From the NCBI RefSeq assembly GCF_900168205.1, contig NZ_FUZE01000003.1, positions 124,001 to 188,000 of the forward strand: a stretch of DNA of 64,000 bases. Direction: 5' to 3'. This document shows positions 45,969 through 55,096 of the stretch, in pieces. Position 1 is the first letter of the stretch, and the number at the start of each line of letters is the position of its first letter. The translations under genes and the position numbers were made by a program. The notes under the pieces were generated by a model that was not told the origin of the DNA, searched no databases, and saw only the letters and a program-made list of their open reading frames with translations. Source of the DNA: Chryseobacterium balustinum. Lineage in GTDB: Bacteria; Bacteroidota; Bacteroidia; Flavobacteriales; Weeksellaceae.

Positions 45969-46682
45969 CTATTTAAGTTGTTTTTGAAAGATAATTGAAA
46001 TAACAATATAATAAAGAATCACCATTGGGATTCCGACAATTTTAAATATTGCTAAAATAAGAATTGAGCCAATTAATAAAGCTAATTTCGGATAATTGTC
46101 CTGCAACTTCATCGATTTGAATTTCATGGCGATCATTTTGATCGGACTGATAAGAATCCAAGAAGAAACAACCGTGAAAATTAATAAATATAATTCGTTT
46201 TCAAGAAGAAAACTAAAGCTTTGAGTTTCTTTGAAGGCATACAATAAACCAAAAACCAAAATCGTATTAGATGGCGTATTTAAACCTTTAAAATAATATT
46301 TCTGCTCTTCGTCAAGGTTAAAAATGGCTAATCTCAAACAAGAAAAAAGCGTAATGAGAAATCCGAAATATTTAATTTCAAAAGGAAGCTGTAATCCGAA
46401 AAGTTCATTTCCGAATGGTTCCAACATTTTAAACATCGCCAATCCCGGAATGAATCCGAAACTTACCATATCTGCCAAAGAATCGAGCTGGGTTCCCAAA
46501 TTGGAATTGGCTTTTAAAGCTCTCGCCACAAAACCATCGAAAAAATCTAAAACCAAAGACAAAATAATGCAGATTGCCGTCGTTTGGTAATCACCTAAAA
46601 TCAAATGTACAGCACCAATACAACCCGAAAAAAGGTTGCCCAGCGTAATGGCGTTTGCCAGATTGTTCTTAATGAAATTCAT
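45969..46682 (-). CDS. pssA: CDP-diacylglycerol--serine O-phosphatidyltransferase
   Basis: 237 residues from the ATG at 46682; the 46730 start would precede the promoter box. The CDP-alcohol phosphotransferase motif D-x2-D-G-x2-A-R-x8-G-x3-D-x3-D is complete (DFFDGFVARALKANSN with GTQLDSLAD), and the membrane segments number about seven to eight. It makes phosphatidylserine from CDP-diacylglycerol and serine in the inner membrane, on the path to phosphatidylethanolamine. A TAATTTTG box lies five bases before the ATG. Confidence 0.93.
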   Translation of the reverse strand: MNFIKNNLANAITLGNLFSGCIGAVHLILGDYQTTAICIILSLVLDFFDGFVARALKANSNLGTQLDSLADMVSFGFIPGLAMFKMLEPFGNELFGLQLPFEIKYFGFLITLFSCLRLAIFNLDEEQKYYFKGLNTPSNTILVFGLLYAFKETQSFSFLLENELYLLIFTVVSSWILISPIKMIAMKFKSMKLQDNYPKLALLIGSILILAIFKIVGIPMVILYYIVISIIFQKQLK

Positions 46683-46687
46683 AGCAG

Positions 46688-46695
46688 CAAAATTA
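46688..46695 (-). promoter_or_regulatory. -7 element TAATTTTG of pssA
   Basis: An exact TAnnTTTG box on the minus strand, five bases before the ATG at 46682; a leaderless mRNA is predicted. Confidence 0.55.
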
Positions 46696-46843
46696 CATTT
46701 TTTAAAAATTTTAACCTTAATTAATGTCAACTAAAAATTACAATCCTATGAAATCGCTCTAACTGACAGTAAAATATGAGGCCATATAATTGGCGATTGC
46801 ATATGACCAATAAAAAAATAAATATCTACATATGAATTTAACG

Positions 46844-46851
46844 TAATTTTG
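46844..46851 (+). promoter_or_regulatory. -7 element TAATTTTG of the LTA-synthase-like gene
   Basis: An exact TAnnTTTG box; the leader to the ATG at 46895 would be about 40 bases. The upstream spacer has no clear TTG. Confidence 0.45.
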
Positions 46852-46894
46852 CGATCGATAAATAATTGACTTTTAAAAACAATACTATTTAAAA

Positions 46895-48823
46895 ATGAAA
46901 TTTTTCAAAGAATTCAGAAAAGAAGAAATCCTTGTTCTATGCTACAGGCTTTTCTTGGCTTTTGTTTTTTATCAGATTGCGAGACTTTTGTTTTGGTTTT
47001 TCAATAAAGATTTAATAAAAGTGGACAGCGTTGCAGATTATCTGAGCTTGGCTTATCATGGGACCGCATTTGATCTTACGGCAATTTTATATGTGAATGC
47101 TCTGTTTATTTTGTTAAGTTTAATTCCTATTGTTATCAATACAAAAAGTGGATATCAGAAATTTATAATCTGGCTGTATTTTATCACCAACGGAATTGCG
47201 TATGCGATGAATTTTGGTGATTTTATTTATTATAAGTTTTCTCAGGCAAGGCTTACTTCTGCGGCATTTCAGGTAGCAAAACATGAGACGAATATTTTTA
47301 AAGTATTTACTGTCTCAATCACAGAACATCCTTTTGTCATTATTTGGTTTGTATTTTTAATGGCTGCATGGGTTTTTCTGTATCAAAGATTTAAGATTAA
47401 TTATAAAAAACCGGTAAAACTTATTCCTTATTTTATTTGGTCTGTGGTGACTTTGTGTATTACTGCGGTATTAATTGTTGGTGGAATCAGAGGTGATTTT
47501 AAACACAGCACAAGACCTATTAACTTAGTGGATGCGAATAAGTTTGTGAAAACTCCGCTTCAGGGAAATTTGGTTCTGAACTCTACTTTTTCGTTTTTCA
47601 GAACAATGGGATCTAATAATTTTAAAGAAGTTCATTTTGTCGACCAGAAATTTATTGATGAAAATATCAACACCTATAAAACGTACGACAGACAGGTTCA
47701 GGATAGACCCAATATTGTGATATTTATTGTGGAATCTTTTGGGAGAGAATATTCAGGGGCTTTTAATAAAGATAAAAACATCAAAGATTATGTTTCTTAC
47801 ACGCCATTTATAGACAGTTTGGCGAATGAAAGTCTGATTTTCCCGAATACTTTTGCCAACGGAAGACAATCTATTCACGGGATGAGCAGTATTTTGGCGG
47901 GAATTCCGAGTTTGATGGATGCTTTTACGAGCTCGCCTTATTCTAATCAGAAAATTCAGTCGATTGTTTCGGTTTGTAATGATTTAGGATATGATACTTC
48001 ATTTTATCACGGAGCTCCGAATGGTTCGATGGGATTTTTAGGTTTTGGAAATATTCTTGGTTTTAAACATTATTTCGGGAAAGATGAATACAATCACAAT
48101 GAAGATTTCGATGGAATGTGGGCAATTTGGGATGAGCCATTTTTACAGTATTTTGCTAAAAATGTAGGGAAATCAAAACCTTTTATGGCGACCGTTTTTA
48201 CGGCTTCATCGCATCACCCTTTTAAAATTCCTGAAAAATATAATGGGAAATTTAAAAAAGGCAATATTGAAATGCATGAACCAATGCAGTATACTGATTA
48301 TGCGATCAAAGAATATTTTGAAACTGCAAAAAAACAACCTTGGTTTAAGAATACCATTTTCGTGTTTACAGGAGATCATACCAATCAGGTTTATTATTCG
48401 GAATATGAAAAAGCGATGAACCGTTTTGCAGTTCCTTTGATTTTCTATTCTCCAAATCCTGCTTATCAGTTGAAAGGGGTGAATAATGAATTGGCGCAGC
48501 AAATTGATATTTATCCTACTTTGGCAGATTTAATTGGATACAACAAAAAAATAAGAAGTTGGGGGAGAAGTTTGGTAAGTGAAAAAAAATATCAGCCTTT
48601 GATTGTCAACTCAGACGGAAGTTCGGAGCAGTTTATCTATGGAAATTATATTTACAGATTCGACGGTAAAAACATTATAGGAATTTATGATAAAAATGAT
48701 TTAGGTTTTGAAAACAATCTGAATGATAAAATAAAATCTCCGGAAACCGAAAAAGGAAAACAAGTGGCAAAAGCATGGTATCAGGATTATATGAGCCGAG
48801 TGATCAATAGAAAGCTGAATTAA
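46895..48823 (+). CDS. LTA synthase family phosphoglycerol transferase-like protein
   Basis: 642 residues. Five membrane segments occupy the first about 195 residues, then a large extracytoplasmic domain of the alkaline phosphatase/sulfatase fold (about 270-600). The metal site starts with IVIFIVESFGREYSG and continues with the SIHGMSSI nucleophile region and TGDHTNQ. The family adds phosphoglycerol or phosphoethanolamine to surface glycolipids or polymers. Gram-negative members modify outer-membrane components. No neighbour points to its substrate. Confidence 0.88.
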   Translation: MKFFKEFRKEEILVLCYRLFLAFVFYQIARLLFWFFNKDLIKVDSVADYLSLAYHGTAFDLTAILYVNALFILLSLIPIVINTKSGYQKFIIWLYFITNGIAYAMNFGDFIYYKFSQARLTSAAFQVAKHETNIFKVFTVSITEHPFVIIWFVFLMAAWVFLYQRFKINYKKPVKLIPYFIWSVVTLCITAVLIVGGIRGDFKHSTRPINLVDANKFVKTPLQGNLVLNSTFSFFRTMGSNNFKEVHFVDQKFIDENINTYKTYDRQVQDRPNIVIFIVESFGREYSGAFNKDKNIKDYVSYTPFIDSLANESLIFPNTFANGRQSIHGMSSILAGIPSLMDAFTSSPYSNQKIQSIVSVCNDLGYDTSFYHGAPNGSMGFLGFGNILGFKHYFGKDEYNHNEDFDGMWAIWDEPFLQYFAKNVGKSKPFMATVFTASSHHPFKIPEKYNGKFKKGNIEMHEPMQYTDYAIKEYFETAKKQPWFKNTIFVFTGDHTNQVYYSEYEKAMNRFAVPLIFYSPNPAYQLKGVNNELAQQIDIYPTLADLIGYNKKIRSWGRSLVSEKKYQPLIVNSDGSSEQFIYGNYIYRFDGKNIIGIYDKNDLGFENNLNDKIKSPETEKGKQVAKAWYQDYMSRVINRKLN

Positions 48824-48968
48824 TTTTTTATTTGTTTAATTTAAAAAAATGCTCTTCCTGTTGTTATATATGCAAAGGATAATAAAAATGTTTGTGCGTT
48901 TAAAATTTATGTCTATTTTTAACTAATTAAGAATTTAAGAATCTATAATTTAAATTAAACTCTATAAT

Positions 48969-49388
48969 ATGAAAAAATTATTAGCAACATTTGTACTTTC
49001 ACTATTCAGTGTGATGTCATTTGCACAAATCGAAGGAAAATGGAAAACCATAGATGATGAAACAAAACAGGCGAAATCTATCGTTGAGATTTACAAAAAA
49101 TCTGACGGTAAATATTACGGAAAAGTTTCTCAGTTATTGATTAAACCAGCGGATGCCAACTGTACATCTTGTAAAGATGACAGAAAAGGTAAACCAATTT
49201 TAGGATTGGAAATCATCAGAGGTTTGGCAAAAGATGGTGATGAATTTACAGGAGGAACCATTACAGATCCTAAAACCGGTAAAACGTATAAATGTACCAT
49301 CACAAAAAGCGGAGATAAGCTAAATGTAAGAGGTTATATGGGCGTTTCTATCTTAGGAAGAACACAAGTTTGGCAGAAAGTAAACTAA
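48969..49388 (+). CDS. DUF2147 domain secreted protein
   Basis: 139 residues with signal peptide (MKKLLATFVLSLFSVMSFAQ). The mature part is the DUF2147 domain: IEGKWKTIDDETKQ, then a CTSCKDD cysteine pair and LGLEIIRGL, ending RTQVWQKV. The fold is a small lipocalin-like barrel; the role is unknown. It is a single-gene unit with a terminator. Confidence 0.88.
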   Translation: MKKLLATFVLSLFSVMSFAQIEGKWKTIDDETKQAKSIVEIYKKSDGKYYGKVSQLLIKPADANCTSCKDDRKGKPILGLEIIRGLAKDGDEFTGGTITDPKTGKTYKCTITKSGDKLNVRGYMGVSILGRTQVWQKVN

Positions 49389-49413
49389 TCAGTTTAAAAT
49401 AATATTAAATATT

Positions 49414-49444
49414 AAGGCAACTCAGCAATGTGTTGTCTTTTTTG
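49414..49444 (+). terminator. Terminator after the DUF2147 gene
   Basis: AAGGCAAC (49414-49421) pairs with GTTGTCTT (49432-49439) with one wobble, followed by T. Confidence 0.6.
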
Positions 49445-49467
49445 TTATGTAAATAATAAAAAAACAC

Positions 49468-49475
49468 TATTTTTG
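49468..49475 (+). promoter_or_regulatory. -7 element TATTTTTG of pdhB
   Basis: An exact TAnnTTTG box; the leader to the ATG at 49499 is about 20 bases. Confidence 0.5.
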
Positions 49476-49498
49476 TACTCTAAATTTTTCAAATAAAT

Positions 49499-50479
49499 AT
49501 GGCAGAACATACTTTTCGTGAAGTGATTGCGCAGGCAATGAGTGAGGAAATGCGTAAAGACGAATCCATTTTTCTAATGGGAGAAGAAGTTGCAGAATAC
49601 AATGGTGCATACAAAGCTTCTAAAGGAATGTTGGACGAGTTTGGTGCTAAGCGCGTAATCGATACACCTATCGCAGAACTTGGTTTCACAGGAATCGCTG
49701 TGGGAGCTGCAATGAATGGGAACAGACCGATTGTAGAATATATGACATTCAACTTTGCTCTTGTTGGGATAGATCAGATCATCAACAACGCAGCAAAAAT
49801 CCGTCAGATGAGTGGTGGTCAGTGGAACTGCCCGATTGTTTTCCGTGGTCCTACAGCTTCTGCAGGTCAGTTGGGAGCAACACACTCTCAGGCTTTTGAA
49901 AACTGGTTCGCAAACGTTCCGGGTCTTAAGGTAGTAGTTCCTTCAAACCCTTATGATGCGAAAGGATTATTAAAAACTGCAATTCAGGATAACGATCCGG
50001 TAATTTTCATGGAATCTGAACAGATGTACGGAGACAAAATGGAAATTCCTGAAGAAGAATATTACTTACCAATAGGAAAAGCTGATATCAAAAGAGAAGG
50101 TACTGATGTTACTTTGGTTTCTTTCGGAAAAATTATGAAATTAGCTCTTCAGGCAGCTGAAGATATGGCTAAAGAAGGTATTTCTGTTGAGGTTATCGAT
50201 TTAAGAACAGTTCGTCCTTTAGATTTCGATACGGTTTTAACTTCAGTAAAGAAGACAAACAGATTGGTGATTTTAGAAGAAGCTTGGCCATTTGGTTCTG
50301 TATCTTCAGAGATTACTTATATGGTACAGCAGAAAGCATTTGATTATTTGGATGCACCAATCAAGAGAATTACTACTCCTGATGCACCTGCTCCATATTC
50401 AGCAGCTTTATTTGCAGAATGGTTCCCGAAACTTGAAAAAGTGAAAGAGGAAATCAAAAAAGCGATGTACGTTAAATAA
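49499..50479 (+). CDS. pdhB: Pyruvate dehydrogenase E1 component subunit beta
   Basis: 326 residues, the usual length for the separate beta subunit of alpha2-beta2 E1. It opens with the transketolase-like pyrimidine-binding domain (MGEEVAEYNGAYK, with DTPIAELGFTGIAVGAA) and ends with the transketolase C-terminal domain (VIDLRTVRPLD). It pairs with an E1 alpha subunit and thiamine diphosphate to decarboxylate pyruvate. The alpha subunit and E2 genes are not beside it, so they are encoded elsewhere. Single-gene unit with promoter and terminator. Confidence 0.93.
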   Translation: MAEHTFREVIAQAMSEEMRKDESIFLMGEEVAEYNGAYKASKGMLDEFGAKRVIDTPIAELGFTGIAVGAAMNGNRPIVEYMTFNFALVGIDQIINNAAKIRQMSGGQWNCPIVFRGPTASAGQLGATHSQAFENWFANVPGLKVVVPSNPYDAKGLLKTAIQDNDPVIFMESEQMYGDKMEIPEEEYYLPIGKADIKREGTDVTLVSFGKIMKLALQAAEDMAKEGISVEVIDLRTVRPLDFDTVLTSVKKTNRLVILEEAWPFGSVSSEITYMVQQKAFDYLDAPIKRITTPDAPAPYSAALFAEWFPKLEKVKEEIKKAMYVK

Positions 50480-50495
50480 TATGATACGATTATAG

Positions 50496-50525
50496 AAAAA
50501 AACTTCCGAAAGGAAGTTTTTTCAT
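50496..50525 (+). terminator. pdhB terminator
   Basis: An 11-bp perfect stem with GAAA tetraloop (50497-50507 with 50512-50522). Confidence 0.9.
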
Positions 50526-50549
50526 TTATATAATGCATGACTATTTTGG

Positions 50550-50578
50550 TTGAGGGTCATAAATTTAGTATACATTTG
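50550..50578 (+). promoter_or_regulatory. kup promoter (TTG, 18 bp, TACATTTG)
   Basis: TTG 50550-50552 and TACATTTG 50571-50578; leader about 20 bases. Confidence 0.6.
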
Positions 50579-50601
50579 CGCTTTCAAAATAATTAGCTGA
50601 C

Positions 50602-52593
50602 ATGGCAGAAGTTACAGAAGGAGGTCATCATATAGACCTTAAAAAGCTTTCATTTGTAGGAGTTATTGTTTCTCTCGGAATCGTTTTCGGAGACATCGGT
50701 ACATCACCGCTTTACGTAATGAAAGCAATTGTCAATGCAAGAAAGGATGGCTCAACGATGCCTTTCGACACTTATATTGAAGGTGCGCTTTCTTGTATTA
50801 TCTGGACTTTAACACTTCAGACGACTTTAAAATATGTGATTATCGCTCTTAAAGCAGATAACCGCGGTGAGGGTGGAATTTTAGCTTTATATTCTTTAGT
50901 TAAAAAGCTGAAAAAGAAATGGCTCTATGTCGTCGCCATCATCGGAGCATCAACCTTAGTTGCCGATAGTGTGATTACGCCTTCTCTTACAGTGATGTCT
51001 GCGATTGAAGGGCTTAAAATCTACAACCCTGAAACACCGGTTGTTTTTATTACCCTTTTTATTCTTTTTATCGTTTTCGTCGTACAACAATTCGGAACAG
51101 CTTCTATTGGGAAATTCTTCGGACCCATTATGGTGACGTGGTTTTTGGTTTTAGGAGGTTTCGGATCAATGCATATTTTTGATCATATCGAAATTTTAAA
51201 AGCATTCAACCCGATGTATGCTTATAACCTGATTACCCATTCGCCAAGCGCAATTGTTATTATGGGTGCGGTGTTTTTATGTACGACCGGAGCGGAAGCT
51301 TTATATTCGGATTTAGGACATTGCGGAGCAAAAAACATCCGTGTAAGCTGGATTTTTGTTAAATTAATGTTGATTCTTAATTATTTAGGTCAGGGAGCTT
51401 GGCTGCTAGATAATTATGAAAAAGTTTTTACAGGAGTTAATCCTTTCTTTGGAATTATGCCTGAATGGGCAGTTTTACCAGCAGTAATTCTTGCAACTTT
51501 AGCTGCTATTATTGCGAGTCAAGCGGTAATTACCGGTTCGTTTACGATGTTTTCAGAAGCAATGTCAATTTCATTCTGGCCGAATCAGCATATTGAATAT
51601 CCTTCGGGAGTAAAAGGACAAATGTACATCCCGAGAATCAATTGGGGATTGATGGTTTTCTGTTTTGTAGTCGTAATATTTTTCCAGAAATCAGAGCATA
51701 TGGAAGCTGCGTATGGTTTAACGATTACCATTACGATGTTGATGACCACAATCTTGCTGACGTATTGGCTGAGCCGAACCAGACTTAATAAAATATTCCT
51801 TTTTGGTTTTGTAGCGATTTATCTTTTCCTTGAATCTGGATTCTTCTATGCGAATGTGATTAAATTTTTCGATGGCGGTTGGTTGACAATGGTTTTAGGA
51901 GGTTTCATTGCAGTTTGTATGTACGCATGGTATAATGGAAGATTGCTAAAGGCAAATTTCACAAGTTATGTGAAGATCGACAAATATGTTTCGATTATTA
52001 AAGACATGAAATTAGATGAAACAATACCAAAATATTGTACTAATCTTGCCTATCTGAGCCGTGCAAAGCGTAATGATGAAATAGAATCGAAAATTATTTA
52101 TTCAATCATCAAAAAACAACCGAAAAGAGCAGATCATTATTTTATTCTGAGCATTGTGAATCAAGAAGATCCTTATACTTTTAAATACAGCATAGATGAA
52201 ATTTTGCCCGGAACGATTTATAAAGTTAATTTCCTTTTAGGATTTAAAGTAGACCGTAGAATTAATGATTATTTCAATATGGTTCTAAAAGATTTAATGG
52301 CAGACGGAACAATTCCTTCCCGAAGCAGCCATCCATCTCTCAGAGCACATAATATTCCGCCAGATTTGAAGTATGTAATCATAGATAACACGTATATTAA
52401 CGATATTCTTTTAACGGTAAAACAAAAAATTACGTTAAATATTTATAATTTTGTTAAATATATTGGTAGTGATGATTTCAAATCTTGGGGAGTTACCTCA
52501 CACAATGTGGTTGTGGAATCTGCACCATTAACTGAGGAAACGATTTCGAGCAGTAAAATCCAGCAGGCAGAATTCCGAAGATCTAATTTTTAA
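50602..52593 (+). CDS. kup: Potassium transporter, KUP family
   Basis: 663 residues. The N-terminal about 440 residues hold some 12 membrane segments with the first-helix signature GDIGTSPLYVMK (about 28-39), and the remaining about 200 form the cytoplasmic domain. This is the KUP/HAK/KT proton-coupled potassium uptake system of the inner membrane. It has its own promoter; the Fur-family gene follows after 76 bases. Confidence 0.95.
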   Translation: MAEVTEGGHHIDLKKLSFVGVIVSLGIVFGDIGTSPLYVMKAIVNARKDGSTMPFDTYIEGALSCIIWTLTLQTTLKYVIIALKADNRGEGGILALYSLVKKLKKKWLYVVAIIGASTLVADSVITPSLTVMSAIEGLKIYNPETPVVFITLFILFIVFVVQQFGTASIGKFFGPIMVTWFLVLGGFGSMHIFDHIEILKAFNPMYAYNLITHSPSAIVIMGAVFLCTTGAEALYSDLGHCGAKNIRVSWIFVKLMLILNYLGQGAWLLDNYEKVFTGVNPFFGIMPEWAVLPAVILATLAAIIASQAVITGSFTMFSEAMSISFWPNQHIEYPSGVKGQMYIPRINWGLMVFCFVVVIFFQKSEHMEAAYGLTITITMLMTTILLTYWLSRTRLNKIFLFGFVAIYLFLESGFFYANVIKFFDGGWLTMVLGGFIAVCMYAWYNGRLLKANFTSYVKIDKYVSIIKDMKLDETIPKYCTNLAYLSRAKRNDEIESKIIYSIIKKQPKRADHYFILSIVNQEDPYTFKYSIDEILPGTIYKVNFLLGFKVDRRINDYFNMVLKDLMADGTIPSRSSHPSLRAHNIPPDLKYVIIDNTYINDILLTVKQKITLNIYNFVKYIGSDDFKSWGVTSHNVVVESAPLTEETISSSKIQQAEFRRSNF

Positions 52594-52624
52594 CATTCAC
52601 ATTTCATAACTGAAATCCATCATA

Positions 52625-52652
52625 TTGATTTAAATAAAAATCGATAAATTTG
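52625..52652 (+). promoter_or_regulatory. Promoter of the Fur-family gene (TTG, 17 bp, TAAATTTG)
   Basis: TTG 52625-52627 and TAAATTTG 52645-52652, 17 bases apart. Confidence 0.6.
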
Positions 52653-52669
52653 TAGTAATAAATTTTTTA

Positions 52670-53143
52670 ATGGATACTTTACAAAAAGAAAAAAATATAG
52701 CTTTAATAAAAGACGTTTTACGAAATTATTTGCTTGAAAAAGGGTTTCGTAACACGCCTGAACGATACACAATCTTAGAAGAGATCTATAATATGGATCA
52801 TCACTTTAATGTAGATGACTTATATCTTCTGATGATGCAGAAAAAATATCATGTTTCTAAAGCTACAATTTACAATACCATCGAGATTTTCCTTGATGCG
52901 GGTTTGATTCGTAAGCACCAGTTTGGTGAAAAAACGTTGACTTCATCTTCTTACGAGAAATCTTATTTTGATAAGCAGCACGATCATTTGGTGATTTATA
53001 AAAAAGATTCAGACAAAGAGATTGAAGAAATTATCGAGTTCTGTGATCCTAGAATTCAAGGTATTAAAGAAGCTATAGAAGGAGCTTTTGGCGTAAAAAT
53101 TGATTCTCATTCGCTGTATTTTTATGGCACTAAGAATGATTAA
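52670..53143 (+). CDS. Fur family transcriptional regulator, lacking the CxxC zinc site
   Basis: 157 residues. The winged helix is clear (RNTPERYTILEEIY, then VSKATIYNTIEIFLDAGLI), and the dimerisation domain keeps HHFNVDDLY and QHDHLVIY. The structural CxxC pairs of Fur, Zur and PerR are absent; only one Cys (EFCDP) remains. The metal-sensing histidines are in part conserved. Which metal or peroxide it senses cannot be read. It is three bases upstream of the OstA-like gene and is probably cotranscribed with it. Confidence 0.88.
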   Translation: MDTLQKEKNIALIKDVLRNYLLEKGFRNTPERYTILEEIYNMDHHFNVDDLYLLMMQKKYHVSKATIYNTIEIFLDAGLIRKHQFGEKTLTSSSYEKSYFDKQHDHLVIYKKDSDKEIEEIIEFCDPRIQGIKEAIEGAFGVKIDSHSLYFYGTKND

Positions 53144-53146
53144 TCA

Positions 53147-54889
53147 ATGAGACTGGTTCTTTTTCTATTCCTATTTATTTCCTCGTTTACTTTAGCTCAG
53201 CTTACACCGAAACCTGCGCAAAGAGATCCTTATTTACAAAATCCTGTGAAAAACCAACCACAGAAAAGTAAACCGGGAGAAAAAGTGCATATTAAAAATG
53301 CGGATGAAATTAGTAAAGATACTAAGTATGATGGTAATCGTTACCTTACAGGTAATGTTATCATAGAACATCAAGGGTCTATCCTTTCGGCGGATGAAGT
53401 GGTAATGTACGATGAAGAAAATTTTGTACGAGCTATAGGTAATGCAAAACTTGTTAATTCCGATGGCTCTGTCATTACATCATCAGAAATGGAGTATGAC
53501 GGGAATACCCAAAAAGGTGTTGCCCGAAAAAATGTGGTCTTAACGGATATTAAAGGAACGATTATTAAAACTGAAACGATGTATTACGACAGGGTTTCAA
53601 ATCAGGCCTATTTTAATACGGGAGGTACTATCAACGATGGTAAAAGTACTACTTACGCAAAATCGGCTACTTATTTTCTTACGACACGTACGATCGATCT
53701 TACAGGAAGAGTGAAAATTGTAGATAAAGATTATACTTTGGAAGGAGATAATGTAGTCCAAAATCAGAACACCAATATCGTTACCATTAACGGGTATACC
53801 GTAATTACCAATAATAAAAATCCGAAGAATCGAATTATTACCGATAAAGGTACTCATAATATGAATACTAAAGAGTCTTTTCTTACGAAAAACTCCAGGA
53901 TTTATTATAATGACAAAATTCTTACTGGAGACGAAATGTATTATAATCAACTCAGCGGTTTTGGTAAAGCAACAGGAAATGTTACGCTTGATGATCCTTT
54001 AGAAAAAAGATACATTAAAGGTGGTTATGGTGAGATTTACGAAAAGAAAGATTCGTCAATGATGACCAAGGAACCTTATGCAGTAAAGATTTTTGAGAAA
54101 GACTCTCTTTATTTTGCCTCAGAAAAAATTCTGTCTTACCAGAAACCAGATACTGCAGATATCACCAAAAAGAAAAGTTATCTGAGAGCTTTCAGAAAAG
54201 CAAGGATTTATAAATCGAATGCGCAAGGAAGAGCAGATTCTATCGCATTCAACGAAACAGACGGAATTATGCATATGTACACCAATCCTATTTTATGGAG
54301 CGGTGAAAAACAGGTAACCGGCGATAAAATAGAAGCGTATTTTAATACAGCAACTGAAAATATCGATTCTCTAAAAGTGATCGGAAATGGTTTTGCTATT
54401 GCGAAGGTAGATTCGCTAAATATGTTAGACGAATTTCATCAGGTGAAAGGGAAATTGATGACCGTTTATTATGAAGGTCCCGACATCAAAGAAATTAAAG
54501 TAATCGGAAATGCTGAAGCAATTACCTATGCTGATGAATTTAATAAGAAAACAAAAGTTAACGATAGGATAGGAGTTAATGTATCACTATGCGGAATTAT
54601 TGGTGCATTGTTTGATCAGCGACAATTACAGATTATTTCTTGTAGTATTGGTGCGGTTGCAAAAACTTACCCGATGAGTCAGATTTCTCCGGAGCAGAAA
54701 AAGTTTGAAGATTTCAACTGGAATACCAAAGACCGAATACGGAAATGGCAGGATATTCTCGTCGATTCGCCAAACTATGAAGAAATAAAGTATGAACCCA
54801 ATGATGGGCTTTACAACAAAGTACAGGAAGCAGCAGAAAAAGAGAAAGCTAAAGAAGAAGCTAAAAAACCTAAAAGGGTAAGAAAATAA
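53147..54889 (+). CDS. OstA-like LPS transport protein
   Basis: 580 residues with a signal peptide (MRLVLFLFLFISSFTLAQ), so periplasmic or outer-membrane facing. Repeated LptA/OstA-type segments (GNVIIEHQGSILSADEV, TGRVKIVDKDYTLEGDN, TGDEMYYNQLSG) cover about 50-330. The last about 60 residues are charged, ending in Lys and Arg. It has no LptD barrel, so it resembles the OstA-like family of Bacteroidota, likely a bridge part of LPS export. It is directly downstream of the Fur-family gene and ends at a terminator. Confidence 0.85.
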   Translation: MRLVLFLFLFISSFTLAQLTPKPAQRDPYLQNPVKNQPQKSKPGEKVHIKNADEISKDTKYDGNRYLTGNVIIEHQGSILSADEVVMYDEENFVRAIGNAKLVNSDGSVITSSEMEYDGNTQKGVARKNVVLTDIKGTIIKTETMYYDRVSNQAYFNTGGTINDGKSTTYAKSATYFLTTRTIDLTGRVKIVDKDYTLEGDNVVQNQNTNIVTINGYTVITNNKNPKNRIITDKGTHNMNTKESFLTKNSRIYYNDKILTGDEMYYNQLSGFGKATGNVTLDDPLEKRYIKGGYGEIYEKKDSSMMTKEPYAVKIFEKDSLYFASEKILSYQKPDTADITKKKSYLRAFRKARIYKSNAQGRADSIAFNETDGIMHMYTNPILWSGEKQVTGDKIEAYFNTATENIDSLKVIGNGFAIAKVDSLNMLDEFHQVKGKLMTVYYEGPDIKEIKVIGNAEAITYADEFNKKTKVNDRIGVNVSLCGIIGALFDQRQLQIISCSIGAVAKTYPMSQISPEQKKFEDFNWNTKDRIRKWQDILVDSPNYEEIKYEPNDGLYNKVQEAAEKEKAKEEAKKPKRVRK

Positions 54890-54895
54890 ATATCG

Positions 54896-54927
54896 AAAGA
54901 CCAGTTGTAAAGCTGGTCTTTTTTTAT
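54896..54927 (+). terminator. Terminator after the OstA-like gene
   Basis: AAGACCAG pairs with CTGGTCTT (about 54898-54905 with 54913-54920), followed by T. Confidence 0.8.
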
Positions 54928-55070
54928 TTGGACGAATGACTTGATTAAATTACACACCTAAATCTTAGAAGTTAGACGTCTAATTTTTGGAACTTCGACG
55001 TGTAAGTTGAAATTTGCATGAATAAGGATAATAATCATCTATGAAATTTCTGCATCTGATGAATGTTTTT

Positions 55071-55078
55071 TAGCTTTG
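55071..55078 (+). promoter_or_regulatory. -7 element TAGCTTTG of the class III aminotransferase gene
   Basis: An exact TAnnTTTG box; it overlaps the TTG at 55076, so translation should start at the ATG at 55097. Confidence 0.5.
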
Positions 55079-55096
55079 CCTAAAATTTTTCATACA

